The notes: a model not told the origin generated them from the letters alone. 64,000 bases of DNA from Acidimangrovimonas pyrenivorans (GCF_042643245.1 NZ_JBHRSK010000015.1:1-64000), one strand, 5' to 3'. Shown: positions 17,939 to 27,141, counted from the stretch's first letter. Translations and numbers: made by a program.

Positions 17939-19018
17939 TCAGCCTTCCATCGGCAGGGCGGCGCAATCGGCCGGATCGAAGCTCAGCGTGACCTCGGCGC
18001 CGGCATGGAACGGGTGGCCCTCGATCATGTTCATCACCTGGTACTGGCGGTCGCCGACACGCAGGAAATAGCGGGCGAGCTGGCCCTGGTAGTCCACCGC
18101 CTCGACCGTCGCGGGCGACGAGATCCGCCCTTCCGCCGCCGGGCCGGCGCTCAGCTTCAGCTTCTCGGCCCGGATCATCAGCTTGGCGGCGGGGCCGCTG
18201 CCGATGGTCGCGGCGCGGTCGGCCGGCACCGGCACGGCGCCGAAGCCGTCGACTTCCAGCACCACGGCGCTGGCATCCTTGCTGCCGACCTTCGCCTCGA
18301 CGATGTTCGAGGCGCCGAGGAAATCGGCGACGAACTCGCTGGCGGGCCGGTTGTAGACCTCTTCGGGTTCGCCGATCTGCTCGACATTGCCGGCGCTCAT
18401 CACCACGATGCGGTCCGACATGGCCAGCGCCTCGGACTGGTCGTGGGTGACGAAGACCGAGGTCACGCCGATGCGGTGCTGGATCGCCTTCAGCTCGACC
18501 CGCATCTCCTCGCGCAGGTTGGCGTCGAGGGCCGAGAGCGGCTCGTCAAGCAGCAGCACGTCGGGTTCGATGACGATGGCGCGGGCCAGCGCGATGCGCT
18601 GCTGCTGGCCGCCGGAAAGCTGGCTCGGATATCGGTCCTCGACCCCCGGCAGGCGGACCACGTCGAGCGCGGTGCGCACCTTCTCGGCAAAGGTCGATTT
18701 CGGCACCTTGCGGTATTTCAGGCCGAAGGCGATGTTCTCGCCGATCGTGCGGTGGGGAAACAGGGCGTAGTTCTGGAACACGATGCCCAGGTTCCGCTTG
18801 TGGATTGGCACCTCGTTGACCCGGTTGCCGGCGACGAGGATGTCTCCGCTGGTGGGCGTTTCCAGCCCGGCGATCATCCGCAGGATCGTGGTCTTGCCAC
18901 AGCCCGACGGCCCGAGAAGGGTGGTGAAAGAGCCCTCCTCGAAGGTGATGTTGGCCTCCTGCACGGCCTTCACCGCCCCGAAGGATTTGGTCAGACCTTT
19001 CAGTTCGACGCGCGCCAT
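17939..19018 (-). CDS. ABC transporter ATPase, PotA-like
   Basis: A 359-residue importer ATPase with Walker A GPSGCGKTT (36-44), signature LSGGQ (134-138), Walker B LLLDEP ending at 160, and a C-terminal TOBE-like domain from about residue 235. Family: spermidine/putrescine-type. It lies after a 12-bp hairpin following the binding-protein gene, and one base ahead of the aminotransferase gene, joining transport to catabolism in one transcript. It is distinct from the PotA-like ATPases at 3487-4491 and 39518-40633. Confidence 0.9.
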   Translation of the reverse strand: MARVELKGLTKSFGAVKAVQEANITFEEGSFTTLLGPSGCGKTTILRMIAGLETPTSGDILVAGNRVNEVPIHKRNLGIVFQNYALFPHRTIGENIAFGLKYRKVPKSTFAEKVRTALDVVRLPGVEDRYPSQLSGGQQQRIALARAIVIEPDVLLLDEPLSALDANLREEMRVELKAIQHRIGVTSVFVTHDQSEALAMSDRIVVMSAGNVEQIGEPEEVYNRPASEFVADFLGASNIVEAKVGSKDASAVVLEVDGFGAVPVPADRAATIGSGPAAKLMIRAEKLKLSAGPAAEGRISSPATVEAVDYQGQLARYFLRVGDRQYQVMNMIEGHPFHAGAEVTLSFDPADCAALPMEG

Positions 19019-19054
19019 GCTGCCGCCCTATCCCTTTGCGTTGTTCTTTGGAGA

Positions 19055-19083
19055 GGAAGGCGCGGGCGAGCCCCGCGCCTTCC
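19055..19083 (-). terminator. GC hairpin between binding-protein and ATPase genes
   Basis: GGAAGGCGCGGG at 19055-19066 pairs perfectly with its complement at 19072-19083 around a five-base loop, 17 bases after the binding-protein stop. It is the second of three such structures 3' of binding-protein genes in this window, and probably tunes the ratio of binding protein to downstream products. Confidence 0.65.
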
Positions 19084-19099
19084 GGTCGGTCGCGGGCGC

Positions 19100-20266
19100 T
19101 CAGGCGCCCTTCTTGACCCGGTTCCACATCTTGCTTTCTTCCTTCTCGACCGCGTTCCACTTGACCGGGTCGCGGAAGGTGAGCGCGTCCAGCTTGCCCG
19201 TCGGGTCGAAGGCCGGCAGCGAGGTGACGCTGTCGGGCATCTTGACCTTGGTCGGGTCGAGCGAGGACGGGTATTTCTGGCCGGCGGCCACGGCGAGCGC
19301 GGTTTCCGGCGCCAGCATGAAGTTCAGCAGCTCCTCGGCCTCGTCCATCGGCGAGCCCTTGAGCACGAACATCGACTCCATCCAGGCGAGGCCGTTCTTG
19401 GGATCGAAGTAGCCGATCGGATGGCCCTGCGCCTGCAGCGCGGCGACCCGGCCCGACCAGGCCTCGGTGACCCAGATTTCCTCTTTCGCCAGCAGGTCCA
19501 TCAGCTCGGCGCCCGAGCCCCAGTATTTCAGCACCAGCGCGCGCATCTCGCGCACCTTGGCCCAGACCGCATCCCAGTCCTGGATGTTGTTCGGGTCCTG
19601 GCCCGACTGCAGCGCGCCGAACCAGGCGCGGTTGGCCCAGTCGCCGCCCCAGCCGCCGATCTTGCCCTTGTATTTCGGGTTGAGCAGGATGTTGGCGCCC
19701 TGGGCCTCGGCATCTTCCTTGCTGATATGCTTGGTGTTGTAGGCGATGCCGGTGGTGCCGTAGTCGTAGGGCACGGCCGACAGGTAGTCGGGCGTGATCT
19801 TCCGGAACGGCTCGACGATCGAATCCATGACGTTGGCGAAGTTCGGGATCTTCGCCATGTCGAGCTTCACGCCATAGCCGTTGTCGGTCCAGCGCTTGTA
19901 CCAGTCGACGCCCGAGCTATGCAGGATGTTGTGGCCGCTGGTGTTGCCGGCGGCCTTGATCTTGGTCAGGACCTCCTTCTCGCCGCCGAAGGTCGAGTCG
20001 ACGACCTTGTTGCCGGTGGCCTTCTCGTAGGGGTCGAAGGCGTATTTGCGCAGCGCCTCGCTGACGACGCCGCCCCAGCCCTCGAAGTAGAGGTCGGTGC
20101 CCGCGGCATGGGCCTGGCGGGCCAGGCCGGCCATGATGCCGCCGCTGAGGCCGGCGGTGACGCCGGCGGCGCCGAGCAGGCTCAGGAACGAGCGACGGTC
20201 GACGTCGCCGTTGCCGACGGCTTCGCGCAGCCGTTCAAGCCGGGTGGTGCTGTCCATCTTTTTCAT
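19100..20266 (-). CDS. Periplasmic solute-binding protein with Tat signal, PotD-like
   Basis: A 388-residue binding protein. The twin-arginine signal DRRSFLSLLGAAG starts near residue 23 and is followed by a hydrophobic segment with an AHAAG cleavage site near residue 50. The mature part (LYFEGWGGVVSEALRKY) is of the polyamine/opine binding type. The ATG at 20266 has GGAGAG eight bases upstream; a frame extension by 33 codons would put an unlikely peptide before the Tat signal. It is the third gene of the operon, after both permeases. Tat export implies folding, perhaps as a complex, before export. The ligand is unknown; the enzymes downstream suggest a diamino acid. Confidence 0.87.
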   Translation of the reverse strand: MKKMDSTTRLERLREAVGNGDVDRRSFLSLLGAAGVTAGLSGGIMAGLARQAHAAGTDLYFEGWGGVVSEALRKYAFDPYEKATGNKVVDSTFGGEKEVLTKIKAAGNTSGHNILHSSGVDWYKRWTDNGYGVKLDMAKIPNFANVMDSIVEPFRKITPDYLSAVPYDYGTTGIAYNTKHISKEDAEAQGANILLNPKYKGKIGGWGGDWANRAWFGALQSGQDPNNIQDWDAVWAKVREMRALVLKYWGSGAELMDLLAKEEIWVTEAWSGRVAALQAQGHPIGYFDPKNGLAWMESMFVLKGSPMDEAEELLNFMLAPETALAVAAGQKYPSSLDPTKVKMPDSVTSLPAFDPTGKLDALTFRDPVKWNAVEKEESKMWNRVKKGA

Positions 20267-20271
20267 CTCAC

Positions 20272-21087
20272 TTACTCTCCTTGCTGGATGGCGGGTACTG
20301 TTTTTTTGTTTGCGAAATAGCGTGCCAGACCGCCCGCCAGCAGCGGCACACCCACGGTTACACAAATCATGACGAAGCCGAGCGCATTGATCTCGGGGCT
20401 GATCGAATTGCGCAGCATCCCGAAGATCTGGGTCGGCACCGTCTCCATCCCCGACGGCCGCCAGAAGATCGTCGCGGTGATGTTGTCGAAGGAAATGGTG
20501 AAGGCGAAGAGGGCCCCGGCGAAGACCGCCGGCAGCAGCAGCGGCAGCGTGACCGTGAAGAAGGTCTGCAGCGGGTTGGCGCCGAGCGAGCGCGCCGCCT
20601 CTTCGTATTCGCGCTTGATCCCCACCAGCCGGGCCTGGACCACCAGCACCACGAAGGGCAGCGCGATGATCGAATGGCCGACCAGCAGCAGCCCGAAGCT
20701 GCGCGGCATGTGCAGGTAGCGCAGGAAGATCAGCATGCCGACCGCCAGCACCGTCTCGGGCACCAGCACCGGCGAGATCAGGAAGGTGGTGATCAGGTCC
20801 TTGCCGCGGAACTTGTAGCGCACCAGCGCGATCGAGGCCATCACCCCCAGCGTGGTCGAGATCACGGCGACCATCAGGCCGAGCTCGATCGAGGTCTTGA
20901 AGGCGCGGACGATGGCCTCGTTCTCGAACAGCTTGTAGAACCAGCGCAGCGAGAAGCCGGTCATCGGGAAGGAGGCGAATTCCGAGCTGTTGAAGGCCAG
21001 CAGCAGGACGACGGCGATCGGCGCGAACATGAAGATGTAGACGGCGATCGTGTAGAAACGGATGAGGGACCAGGCGCGCATCTTCAT
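20272..21087 (-). CDS. ABC transporter permease, PotC-like
   Basis: A 271-residue permease with about six membrane segments and the EAA loop EEAARSLGANPLQTFFTVTLP around residues 160-180. The C-terminal end is a basic cytoplasmic tail (YFANKKTVPAIQQGE). It lies four bases after the PotB-like gene and five bases before the binding-protein start. It forms the importer channel with the product of 21092-21964. Confidence 0.88.
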   Translation of the reverse strand: MKMRAWSLIRFYTIAVYIFMFAPIAVVLLLAFNSSEFASFPMTGFSLRWFYKLFENEAIVRAFKTSIELGLMVAVISTTLGVMASIALVRYKFRGKDLITTFLISPVLVPETVLAVGMLIFLRYLHMPRSFGLLLVGHSIIALPFVVLVVQARLVGIKREYEEAARSLGANPLQTFFTVTLPLLLPAVFAGALFAFTISFDNITATIFWRPSGMETVPTQIFGMLRNSISPEINALGFVMICVTVGVPLLAGGLARYFANKKTVPAIQQGE

Positions 21088-21091
21088 CTCC

Positions 21092-21964
21092 CTAGCTGAA
21101 GGCCTTGGAGAGCTGCTTGAGCCCCATCACACGGCTATAGACCACCACCACCAGCCCCAGCAGCACCAGCAGGGTGAAGGACAGCGCCGCGCCCATCGGC
21201 CAGTTCAGCTCGGTGATCACCGAATCGTAGATCAGGTTGCCGAACAGGAAGTCGTTGGGACCACCGAGGATCAGCGGCGTGACATAGCTGCCCGCGGTCA
21301 GCACGAAGACCAGCAGCGAGCCGGCGGCGAGCCCCGGCAGCGACAGCGGCAGCGTCACCTCGCGGAAGGCCTGCCACGGCGTCGCGCCCAGGGTGCGGGC
21401 GGCCGGCTCGAGATTGCGGTCGATGCCCTCGAGGCTGACATAGATGTTCAGGATCATGTAGGGCAGGAAGACGTGGATGAAGCCGACGATCACCGCGAAT
21501 TCGTTATACATCATCTGGATCGGCTTATCGATCAGGCCGAGATAGAGCAGCAGGCTGTTGATCGCCCCCTCGTTGCCCATGATGTGGATCCAGCTCAAGG
21601 TCCGGATGATGAAGCTGACCCAGAACGGCATGATCAGCAGCAGCAGCAGCATCCATTTCTTGGTGAACCGCGTCATCGCGATGAAATAGGCCGGGACATA
21701 GCCCAGGATCGCGGCCAGCACGGTGACGATCAGCGACAGCCGGAAGGTCTTCCAGATCGCGACGTGGTAGTAGTTGTCGGTGAAGATGTCGGACCAGTTG
21801 CCGAACTGGAAGGCCGGCACGTCCACCGCAAGGTCGACGTTCTCGTAGAACGAGTAGACCAGGATGAAGGACATCGGGATCACGACCAGGGCCGTGATGG
21901 CGATTAGCGCGGGGCTGAGCAGCAGCCACGGGCGTTTGTCGAATTTCGCGGCTTCTACGGCCAT
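21092..21964 (-). CDS. ABC transporter permease, PotB-like
   Basis: A 290-residue permease with six predicted membrane segments. The first follows a 14-residue cytoplasmic N-terminus, and the EAA loop EPAARTLGATPWQAFREVTLP is near residue 190. It is the first gene of the ten-gene operon that ends with the thiolase at 12244. It reads away from the divergent LysR gene, whose start is 77 bases off, so the shared region should hold the operon promoter. Confidence 0.88.
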   Translation of the reverse strand: MAVEAAKFDKRPWLLLSPALIAITALVVIPMSFILVYSFYENVDLAVDVPAFQFGNWSDIFTDNYYHVAIWKTFRLSLIVTVLAAILGYVPAYFIAMTRFTKKWMLLLLLIMPFWVSFIIRTLSWIHIMGNEGAINSLLLYLGLIDKPIQMMYNEFAVIVGFIHVFLPYMILNIYVSLEGIDRNLEPAARTLGATPWQAFREVTLPLSLPGLAAGSLLVFVLTAGSYVTPLILGGPNDFLFGNLIYDSVITELNWPMGAALSFTLLVLLGLVVVVYSRVMGLKQLSKAFS

Positions 21965-22019
21965 ACGCTCCCTGCACTTTTACCAAGTGTGTGCCCTAGC
22001 TATTGCATGCCGACCCGAA

Positions 22020-22043
22020 ATTGACAAAATTCATAATCACAAT
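22020..22043. promoter_or_regulatory. Imperfect dyad at the divergent LysR promoter
   Basis: ATTGACA at the left and TCACAAT at the right form an imperfect AT-rich inverted repeat (ATTGNNA...TNNCAAT) overlapping the LysR start codon. Placement and composition suggest autoregulation and control of the divergent importer/catabolic operon. The site is weaker than the perfect dyad at 6816. Confidence 0.4.
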
Positions 22044-23061
22044 GGACGACATTAACCCAATCAATACCCTCGACCGCACCCCCGACGGTCCCGACGGCAA
22101 GTTCGTCACCAATCTGGACTGGAACCTGCTGCGCACCTTCGTCGTCATCGCCGAGGAGGGCAGCATCACCCGCGCCGCCAGCCGCCTGTTGCGGCGCCAG
22201 CCCGCGGTCAGCCTGGCGCTGCAGCGGCTCGAGACCGAGCTGGGCATGCGGCTGATCGAGCGCGGCGGCGGTTCCTTCCGGCTGACGGCGGCGGGGCGCG
22301 AGCTCTATGCCCGCTGCGTCGACATCTACGGCGACATCGCCCGGCTGAAGGAGGCGACGACCTCGGCCGCGCGCGAGATCTCGGGCAGCGTCACCATCCA
22401 CCTCGCCTCGCATGTGACGACGCCGATCCTCGACCGGGTGCTGACCGATCTCTACCGCAAGCATCCGGGGATCAGCTACCGGATGCGGATCCGCTCCAGC
22501 GCCGCCGTCGCCGAGGATGTCCGCGACCAGCACGCGACGCTGGGCATCTGCCTGGTCAACCGCAAGCTGCCGCTGCTCGACTACGATGTGCTCTATCGCG
22601 AGTTCTTCGGCTTCTATTGCGGCCCGCCGCATCCGCTGTTCGGGCGCGAGAACCTGCGGCTGGAGGACCTGCGCAACTGCGATTCCGTGTCCTTCGAGAC
22701 CGACGACCTGCGCGACGCGCTGCGGCCGGTGGCCCAGCTGCGACAGCAGCACCTGCTCGACCTGCGCGTCGTCGGCCAGTCGATCCAGCTTGAGGAGGTG
22801 CAGCGGATGATCCGCTGCGGCCTCGGCATCGGCCCGCTGCCGGTCCATGTCGTCGAGCGCGACGTCCGCGACGGGCTGTTGTGGCGGCTGCCGCCCTATT
22901 CGGATGCGCCGGCGGTCGACATCCACCTCGTCACCAACCCGCGCCGCCGCCTGAGCCGGGCCGAGCGGCTGGTCGTCGATGCGCTGCGCGACGCCATCGC
23001 CTCGGAACCGCTGGAGGCGCGCACCTACGGCGGCCCAGAAACGCCACAGGCCTCGGCCTGA
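22042..23061 (+). CDS. LysR-family transcriptional regulator
   Basis: A 339-residue LysR protein. After a 25-residue lead, the helix-turn-helix occupies residues about 28-85 (NLDWNLLRTFVVIAEEGSIT, then RRQPAVSLALQRLETELG). The effector-binding domain follows from about residue 110. The ATG at 22042 is preferred over a TTG 13 codons upstream, although the ribosome-binding site is weak. The gene is divergent from the importer/aminotransferase/CoA-transferase operon and is its probable activator. Its 3' end lies 22 bases from the convergent hydroxylase gene. Confidence 0.85.
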   Translation: MDDINPINTLDRTPDGPDGKFVTNLDWNLLRTFVVIAEEGSITRAASRLLRRQPAVSLALQRLETELGMRLIERGGGSFRLTAAGRELYARCVDIYGDIARLKEATTSAAREISGSVTIHLASHVTTPILDRVLTDLYRKHPGISYRMRIRSSAAVAEDVRDQHATLGICLVNRKLPLLDYDVLYREFFGFYCGPPHPLFGRENLRLEDLRNCDSVSFETDDLRDALRPVAQLRQQHLLDLRVVGQSIQLEEVQRMIRCGLGIGPLPVHVVERDVRDGLLWRLPPYSDAPAVDIHLVTNPRRRLSRAERLVVDALRDAIASEPLEARTYGGPETPQASA

Positions 23062-23083
23062 CGCGAGACGGGATGCGCGGCGC

Positions 23084-24013
23084 TCAGGCGTCCTCGAAGC
23101 CCGGCGAGCCCGTGGCCTCGGGGTGGCGGGCCAGGTGGCGGCGCTTGATGCCCTCCGAGGTCTCGCGGCTGCCGTCATGGCTCCAGCCCGGCGGCGCCAC
23201 GGCATACATGAACCGCTGGCGCAGGGTCAGGCCCGGCTGCAGCACGTCGCGCCACAGCCCGACCCATTCGTGGAACGCCACCCGCAGCGGGTTGAAGGTA
23301 CCGAGGTTGTGGACCAGCCCGTATTCCGGCTTTTCCTCGTCCAGCTCGGGCACGTAGGTGCCGAACAGCTTGTCCCAGACGATGAAGACCCCGGCATAGT
23401 TGGCGTCCAGGTAGCGCGGGTTGCGGCCGTGATGGACGCGGTGGTGGCTGGGCGTGTTCATCACCGCCTCGAACCAGCGCGGCATCCGCCCGATCGCCTC
23501 GGTATGGATCCAGAACTGGTAGATCAGGTTGAGCCCGCCGCAGAACAGCACCATCGCCGGGTGGAAGCCCAGCAGGATCAGCGGCGCCCGCACCACCATC
23601 ATGAAGGTGAAGGTGCCGGTCCAGGTCTGCCGCAGCGCCGTGGTCAGGTTGTAGTGCTGGCTGGAATGGTGGTTGACGTGGCTGGCCCAGACCCAGCGCG
23701 AGCGGTGGCCGAAGCGGTGCACCCAGTAGTAGCGCAGGTCGTCGAGCACGAAGCACAGCACGACGACATACCACGAGGTGCCGAGGTCGAGCGGCGTGAC
23801 CCGCCACAGGGCCATGAAGAAGCCCCAGGTGACGAAGCCGAGGATGATCCCCTCGGCGACGTTGCCCGCCCCCATCAGCAGCGAGGTCAGCGCGTCGCGG
23901 GTCTCGTAGCGGCCACCCCGGCGCTTGAGCGCGATCCACAGGAACTCGATCAGGATGAGGGCGATGAAGCCGGGCACGGCCAGCTTGACGACGTCCGGGT
24001 AATGCGGGCTCAT
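23084..24013 (-). CDS. Sterol desaturase/fatty acid hydroxylase family protein
   Basis: A 309-residue membrane di-iron enzyme. Four hydrophobic segments are interspersed with the three histidine boxes of the family: HRFGH near residue 119, HVNHHSS near 132, and HRVHHGR near 215. Family members hydroxylate or desaturate lipids such as carotenoids, fatty acids, alkylglycerol ethers or ornithine lipids. The substrate cannot be decided here. It overlaps the upstream small membrane protein gene by four bases, so the two are probably co-translated. Confidence 0.88.
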   Translation of the reverse strand: MSPHYPDVVKLAVPGFIALILIEFLWIALKRRGGRYETRDALTSLLMGAGNVAEGIILGFVTWGFFMALWRVTPLDLGTSWYVVVLCFVLDDLRYYWVHRFGHRSRWVWASHVNHHSSQHYNLTTALRQTWTGTFTFMMVVRAPLILLGFHPAMVLFCGGLNLIYQFWIHTEAIGRMPRWFEAVMNTPSHHRVHHGRNPRYLDANYAGVFIVWDKLFGTYVPELDEEKPEYGLVHNLGTFNPLRVAFHEWVGLWRDVLQPGLTLRQRFMYAVAPPGWSHDGSRETSEGIKRRHLARHPEATGSPGFEDA

Positions 24014-24405
24014 GACGCGGCTCCTTCAATGCGGGCGGCCCAGTGCGCCCGGGCCTCGGGCGGCAGGCGCAGGGTGACGGAAGGGGCGGCGAAATCGCCG
24101 AAGATCACGCGCAGCCCGCGCCGGACCTGGCGCACGCGGGCGCGGCGCAGGTCATGGGCCGTGGTGTCGGCACCGAAGGACCACAGCAGACCGGCGCCTT
24201 GGGTGGTGACGATCAGCGCGGCCCGCCCGCCCGGGGCGACATGCGCCTCGCGGATCTCGTCGCCGGGATTGTGGCGCAGCCATTCGCGCCGCGCCGTCGC
24301 TTCGCCGTCGATCTCGAACGGGCGCGAATGACCCGTCAAATGCAGCAGCAGCACGATGCCGGTAATGCCACCGGCCACCAGTATCAGCAAAATGCCCAGC
24401 GGCAT
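24010..24405 (-). CDS. Small membrane-anchored protein of unknown function
   Basis: A 131-residue protein with one N-terminal membrane segment (LGILLILVAGGITGIVLLL) and a soluble domain rich in arginine. I do not recognise the domain. It overlaps the sterol-desaturase-like gene by four bases, so it may be an accessory of that enzyme. The frame is intact and has GGAGGGAGAG before the ATG (three bases away), supporting a real gene. Confidence 0.7.
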   Translation of the reverse strand: MPLGILLILVAGGITGIVLLLHLTGHSRPFEIDGEATARREWLRHNPGDEIREAHVAPGGRAALIVTTQGAGLLWSFGADTTAHDLRRARVRQVRRGLRVIFGDFAAPSVTLRLPPEARAHWAARIEGAAS

Positions 24406-24517
24406 CTCTCTCCCTCCGGCCCAGTTCCGGGCCGTCCTCCCCTTGCCGTTCCAATGGTCCCGTCGCCGCGCCGGCTGTCAACAGCGGCGTTACGTCAGCC
24501 TCGCCGGACGCCAAGGC

Positions 24518-24532
24518 TTAACCTTTTCTTAA
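24518..24532 (+). promoter_or_regulatory. CtrA-binding box (TTAA-N7-TTAA)
   Basis: TTAACCTTTTCTTAA at 24518-24532 fits the full CtrA consensus of two TTAA half-sites seven bases apart. It lies 93 bases before the start of the Aer-like PAS gene, in a non-coding stretch. In Rhodobacterales CtrA controls motility, chemotaxis and gene transfer agent genes, which agrees with the downstream gene. Confidence 0.7.
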
Positions 24533-24625
24533 CCCGCGCGACATCTCATGTGAGGACGAACTGCGTGGGGGCGGTGGTAAGGCCGGCGGAATTGTTTGCC
24601 GGCCCAGTAAACAGGCGGATTTTCG

Positions 24626-25942
24626 TTGGAAGACATTTCATTCAGAACGCGGCGCCCCTCGTCAGGAGAGGCGCCTTTCGGCCTGCACGAACTGTTCTAC
24701 TCGCGGACGGATGAGCGCGGCGTCATCCAGTCGGGCAATGACGTGTTCCAGCGCGTCGCCGCGCTCGACTGGGACCGGCTGGTGGGCGCACCGCATCGCA
24801 TCATCCGCCACCGCGACACGCCGCGCGGGCTGTTCTACCTGATGTGGCAGCGCATCAAGCAGGGGCAGCCGGTCGGCGTCTATATCAAGAACAGCACGGC
24901 GGACGGGCTGTATTACTGGGTCTTCGCGACGGTGACGCCGATCGAGGACGGCTATCTGTCGGTCCGGATCAAGCCCAGCTCGCCCGTCTTCGACCAGGTA
25001 CGCGCCGATTATGCGGCGGTGCATGCGGCCGAGGAGAGCGGCTTTTCGCCCGAGGCCGGCGCGGCGATGCTGCTCGATCGGCTGGCGCGGCGCGGCTTCG
25101 ACAGCTACGAGGCCTTCATGGCCCATGCCGCGGCCAAGGAGGTCGCCGCGCGCGACGCCGGCCTGGGCCAGCCGCGGGACGAGGCGCTGGTCAACATGTG
25201 CCGCATCGAAAACCGCCTCGGGCTGATCGACCGCGAGATCGCGGCGCTGCTCGACGATCTCGCCACGGTCTACCAGGGGCCGGCGAGCCTGCGCATCGCC
25301 GCCGCGCGGCTGGAGCCCGGGGGCGGCCCGATCACCGCGGCCTCGCACGACCACTGCGCCCAGGCGGCCGGGATACTCGACCGCCTGCAAGCCGTCTTCA
25401 GCGACGGCCGATCCCTGACCGCGACCTGGCAGAAACTGCTGCATACGGCGATCTTTCTGCATTGCACCGCGCGGATCCAGGACGAGGCGGTGGTGCAATG
25501 CGACGGGGTCGAGGCGGCGCCGGGCAAGTTCAACCCGGATATCGAGGTCGCCTGGCTGGCGATCCAGAAGCTCGCCTATCGCGAAAAGGCAAGCAAGTCG
25601 CTGGCGGCGGTGATCCGGGCGGGCCGGCGGCTTCCGGCAATCGACGCCGATTTGCGGGCGCTGGTCTCGGGGCTCTCCTCTGTCCGCACCACCTGCCGGG
25701 CCGAACATGCGCGGCTGCGGGGCGAGGGCGACGGCATCGCCCCGATCGCCGATCATCTGGATGCGTTCCTCGTCGACGCCGATGCCCGGTTGAACCGCAT
25801 CACGCGGCATGCCGAGGCGCTGAAGGCGCCGATCGTCAGCCTCGACCGGCGCCAGCCCGATGCCCCGCGCTGGAGCCACTTCGGGCGTCCAGAGGCCGTT
25901 GACGAAAGCCGCGACGGCAGGACGCGCACCAGCCGCCGCTAA
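24626..25942 (+). CDS. Aer-like PAS protein without a recognisable signalling domain
   Basis: A 438-residue soluble protein. Residues about 20-115 form a PAS domain of the aerotaxis (Aer) type, with FYSRTDERGVIQSGNDVF near the start, then RHRDTPRGLFYLMWQRIKQG and YWVFATVTPIEDGYLSVRIK. The rest is helical and alanine-rich; I see no HAMP domain, no membrane segment and no conserved methyl-accepting hairpin. The TTG at 24626 is the only plausible early start, because a stop lies 15 bases upstream and no ATG occurs before the PAS domain. It has a CtrA box upstream. It may sense redox, oxygen or metabolites and report to the chemotaxis system through partners. Confidence 0.75.
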   Translation: MEDISFRTRRPSSGEAPFGLHELFYSRTDERGVIQSGNDVFQRVAALDWDRLVGAPHRIIRHRDTPRGLFYLMWQRIKQGQPVGVYIKNSTADGLYYWVFATVTPIEDGYLSVRIKPSSPVFDQVRADYAAVHAAEESGFSPEAGAAMLLDRLARRGFDSYEAFMAHAAAKEVAARDAGLGQPRDEALVNMCRIENRLGLIDREIAALLDDLATVYQGPASLRIAAARLEPGGGPITAASHDHCAQAAGILDRLQAVFSDGRSLTATWQKLLHTAIFLHCTARIQDEAVVQCDGVEAAPGKFNPDIEVAWLAIQKLAYREKASKSLAAVIRAGRRLPAIDADLRALVSGLSSVRTTCRAEHARLRGEGDGIAPIADHLDAFLVDADARLNRITRHAEALKAPIVSLDRRQPDAPRWSHFGRPEAVDESRDGRTRTSRR

Positions 25943-26161
25943 GGCCCGGTGCGCCCCTTGGCGCACCGGGCAGGCTGGCCTCATCTCCCGCGGCGATAGC
26001 CGTTTGCGCGCCGTGTCCCGGTCGAAGCTGACCGGCCGCGAACCGGAAGGCAATGGTCTGCGCCACGAGCGGTCTGCGTCACAAGCTGCCTGCCCGACGG
26101 GGCGGCCGAGCGTCACGGGCCCGGAACGGTGGCGGCGCGGCGGGATCACGTCACCGCGTCG

Positions 26162-27004
26162 TCACGCCTTGAGCCATTCCCTGAAGGCCTCGCCATACTC
26201 GGGATGCCAGCGCGACAGCGGCGGGCGGTTCTCGGTAATGTCGCCGGCGGCCCAGAGGATGCGCTTCTCGTCGGTCTTGCGGTCGACGTCGTTGTCCGGG
26301 CAGAGGATGTAGAAATCGCCGCGCTCGATCGCCTCGAACAGGAAATCGACCACCTGCTCCGGCGTCCAGGCACCAGCCGGCTTCTCGCTGCGGCCGTTCG
26401 CTGTCAGCGGGGTGAAGACGAAGCCGGGGATGAACAGCCGCGCCTCGACCTGGCAGCCGGGGCGGTTGCGCAGATCGTGCTGCAGCGCCTCGGTGAAGGC
26501 TTTCACGCCGGCTTTCGAGACGTTGTAGGCCGGGTCGCCCGGCGGCGTGGTGATGCCCTGTTTCGAACCGGTATTGACGATCAGGCCGGGGGCACCCGAG
26601 GCAATCATCCGCGGCGCGAAAATCTGGCTGCCGCGGATGATGCCACCCATGTTGACCTCGAGGATCCGGTCCCAGTTGCCCTCTTCGTCGAAGATCGAGC
26701 TGCCGGGCTGCATGCCGGCATTGTTCATCAACAGGTTGACCGGACCGAAGGCAGCCTCGACCGCCTCGGCCAGCGCGGTCAGCTGGGCACGGTCGGAGAC
26801 ATCGGTGGCCACGGTCATCACGTCGGCCTCGGCGGCGCCGGCGGCGGTCAGCTCGGCCGCGGCGGCATCGAGCATCGGCCCGGGCAGATCGGCGATGCAG
26901 ACGCGCAGGCCGAGCGCGGCGAGATGGCGGGCGGCGGCAAGGCCGATGCCCGAGGCACCGCCGGTGACGATGGCGACATTGCCTTTGGCGAGAGCGGGAT
27001 GCAT
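26162..27004 (-). CDS. Short-chain dehydrogenase/reductase (SDR)
   Basis: A 280-residue classical SDR. The cofactor motif TGGASGIG is at residues 15-22, NNAG near 94, and the active-site YNVSK near 160. The C-terminus is extended by about 30 residues compared with the usual 250. D39 after strand beta-2 (CIADLPG) favours NAD over NADP. Its gene stands between the PAS gene (convergent, 219 bases away) and an epimerase/dehydratase gene on the same strand. The substrate is unknown. Confidence 0.87.
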   Translation of the reverse strand: MHPALAKGNVAIVTGGASGIGLAAARHLAALGLRVCIADLPGPMLDAAAAELTAAGAAEADVMTVATDVSDRAQLTALAEAVEAAFGPVNLLMNNAGMQPGSSIFDEEGNWDRILEVNMGGIIRGSQIFAPRMIASGAPGLIVNTGSKQGITTPPGDPAYNVSKAGVKAFTEALQHDLRNRPGCQVEARLFIPGFVFTPLTANGRSEKPAGAWTPEQVVDFLFEAIERGDFYILCPDNDVDRKTDEKRILWAAGDITENRPPLSRWHPEYGEAFREWLKA

Positions 27005-27141
27005 TTGGGTCTCCTTCGGTTCAAGGGGCCGGCGCCACGGTCAGGCAGGGGCACCGGCGAAGACTTCGAAATCGACGCCGATCGCGGCCGGGACGCGCGG
27101 CCGCCGACCGGACCGCCGATCGGACCGCCGAACGGGGCCGG

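Noticed and set aside
27100..27140. Short direct repeats of GGACCGCCGA near 27110-27135
   Set aside because: Two short GC-rich units in a non-coding gap; too short and low in information to be more than chance in this composition.
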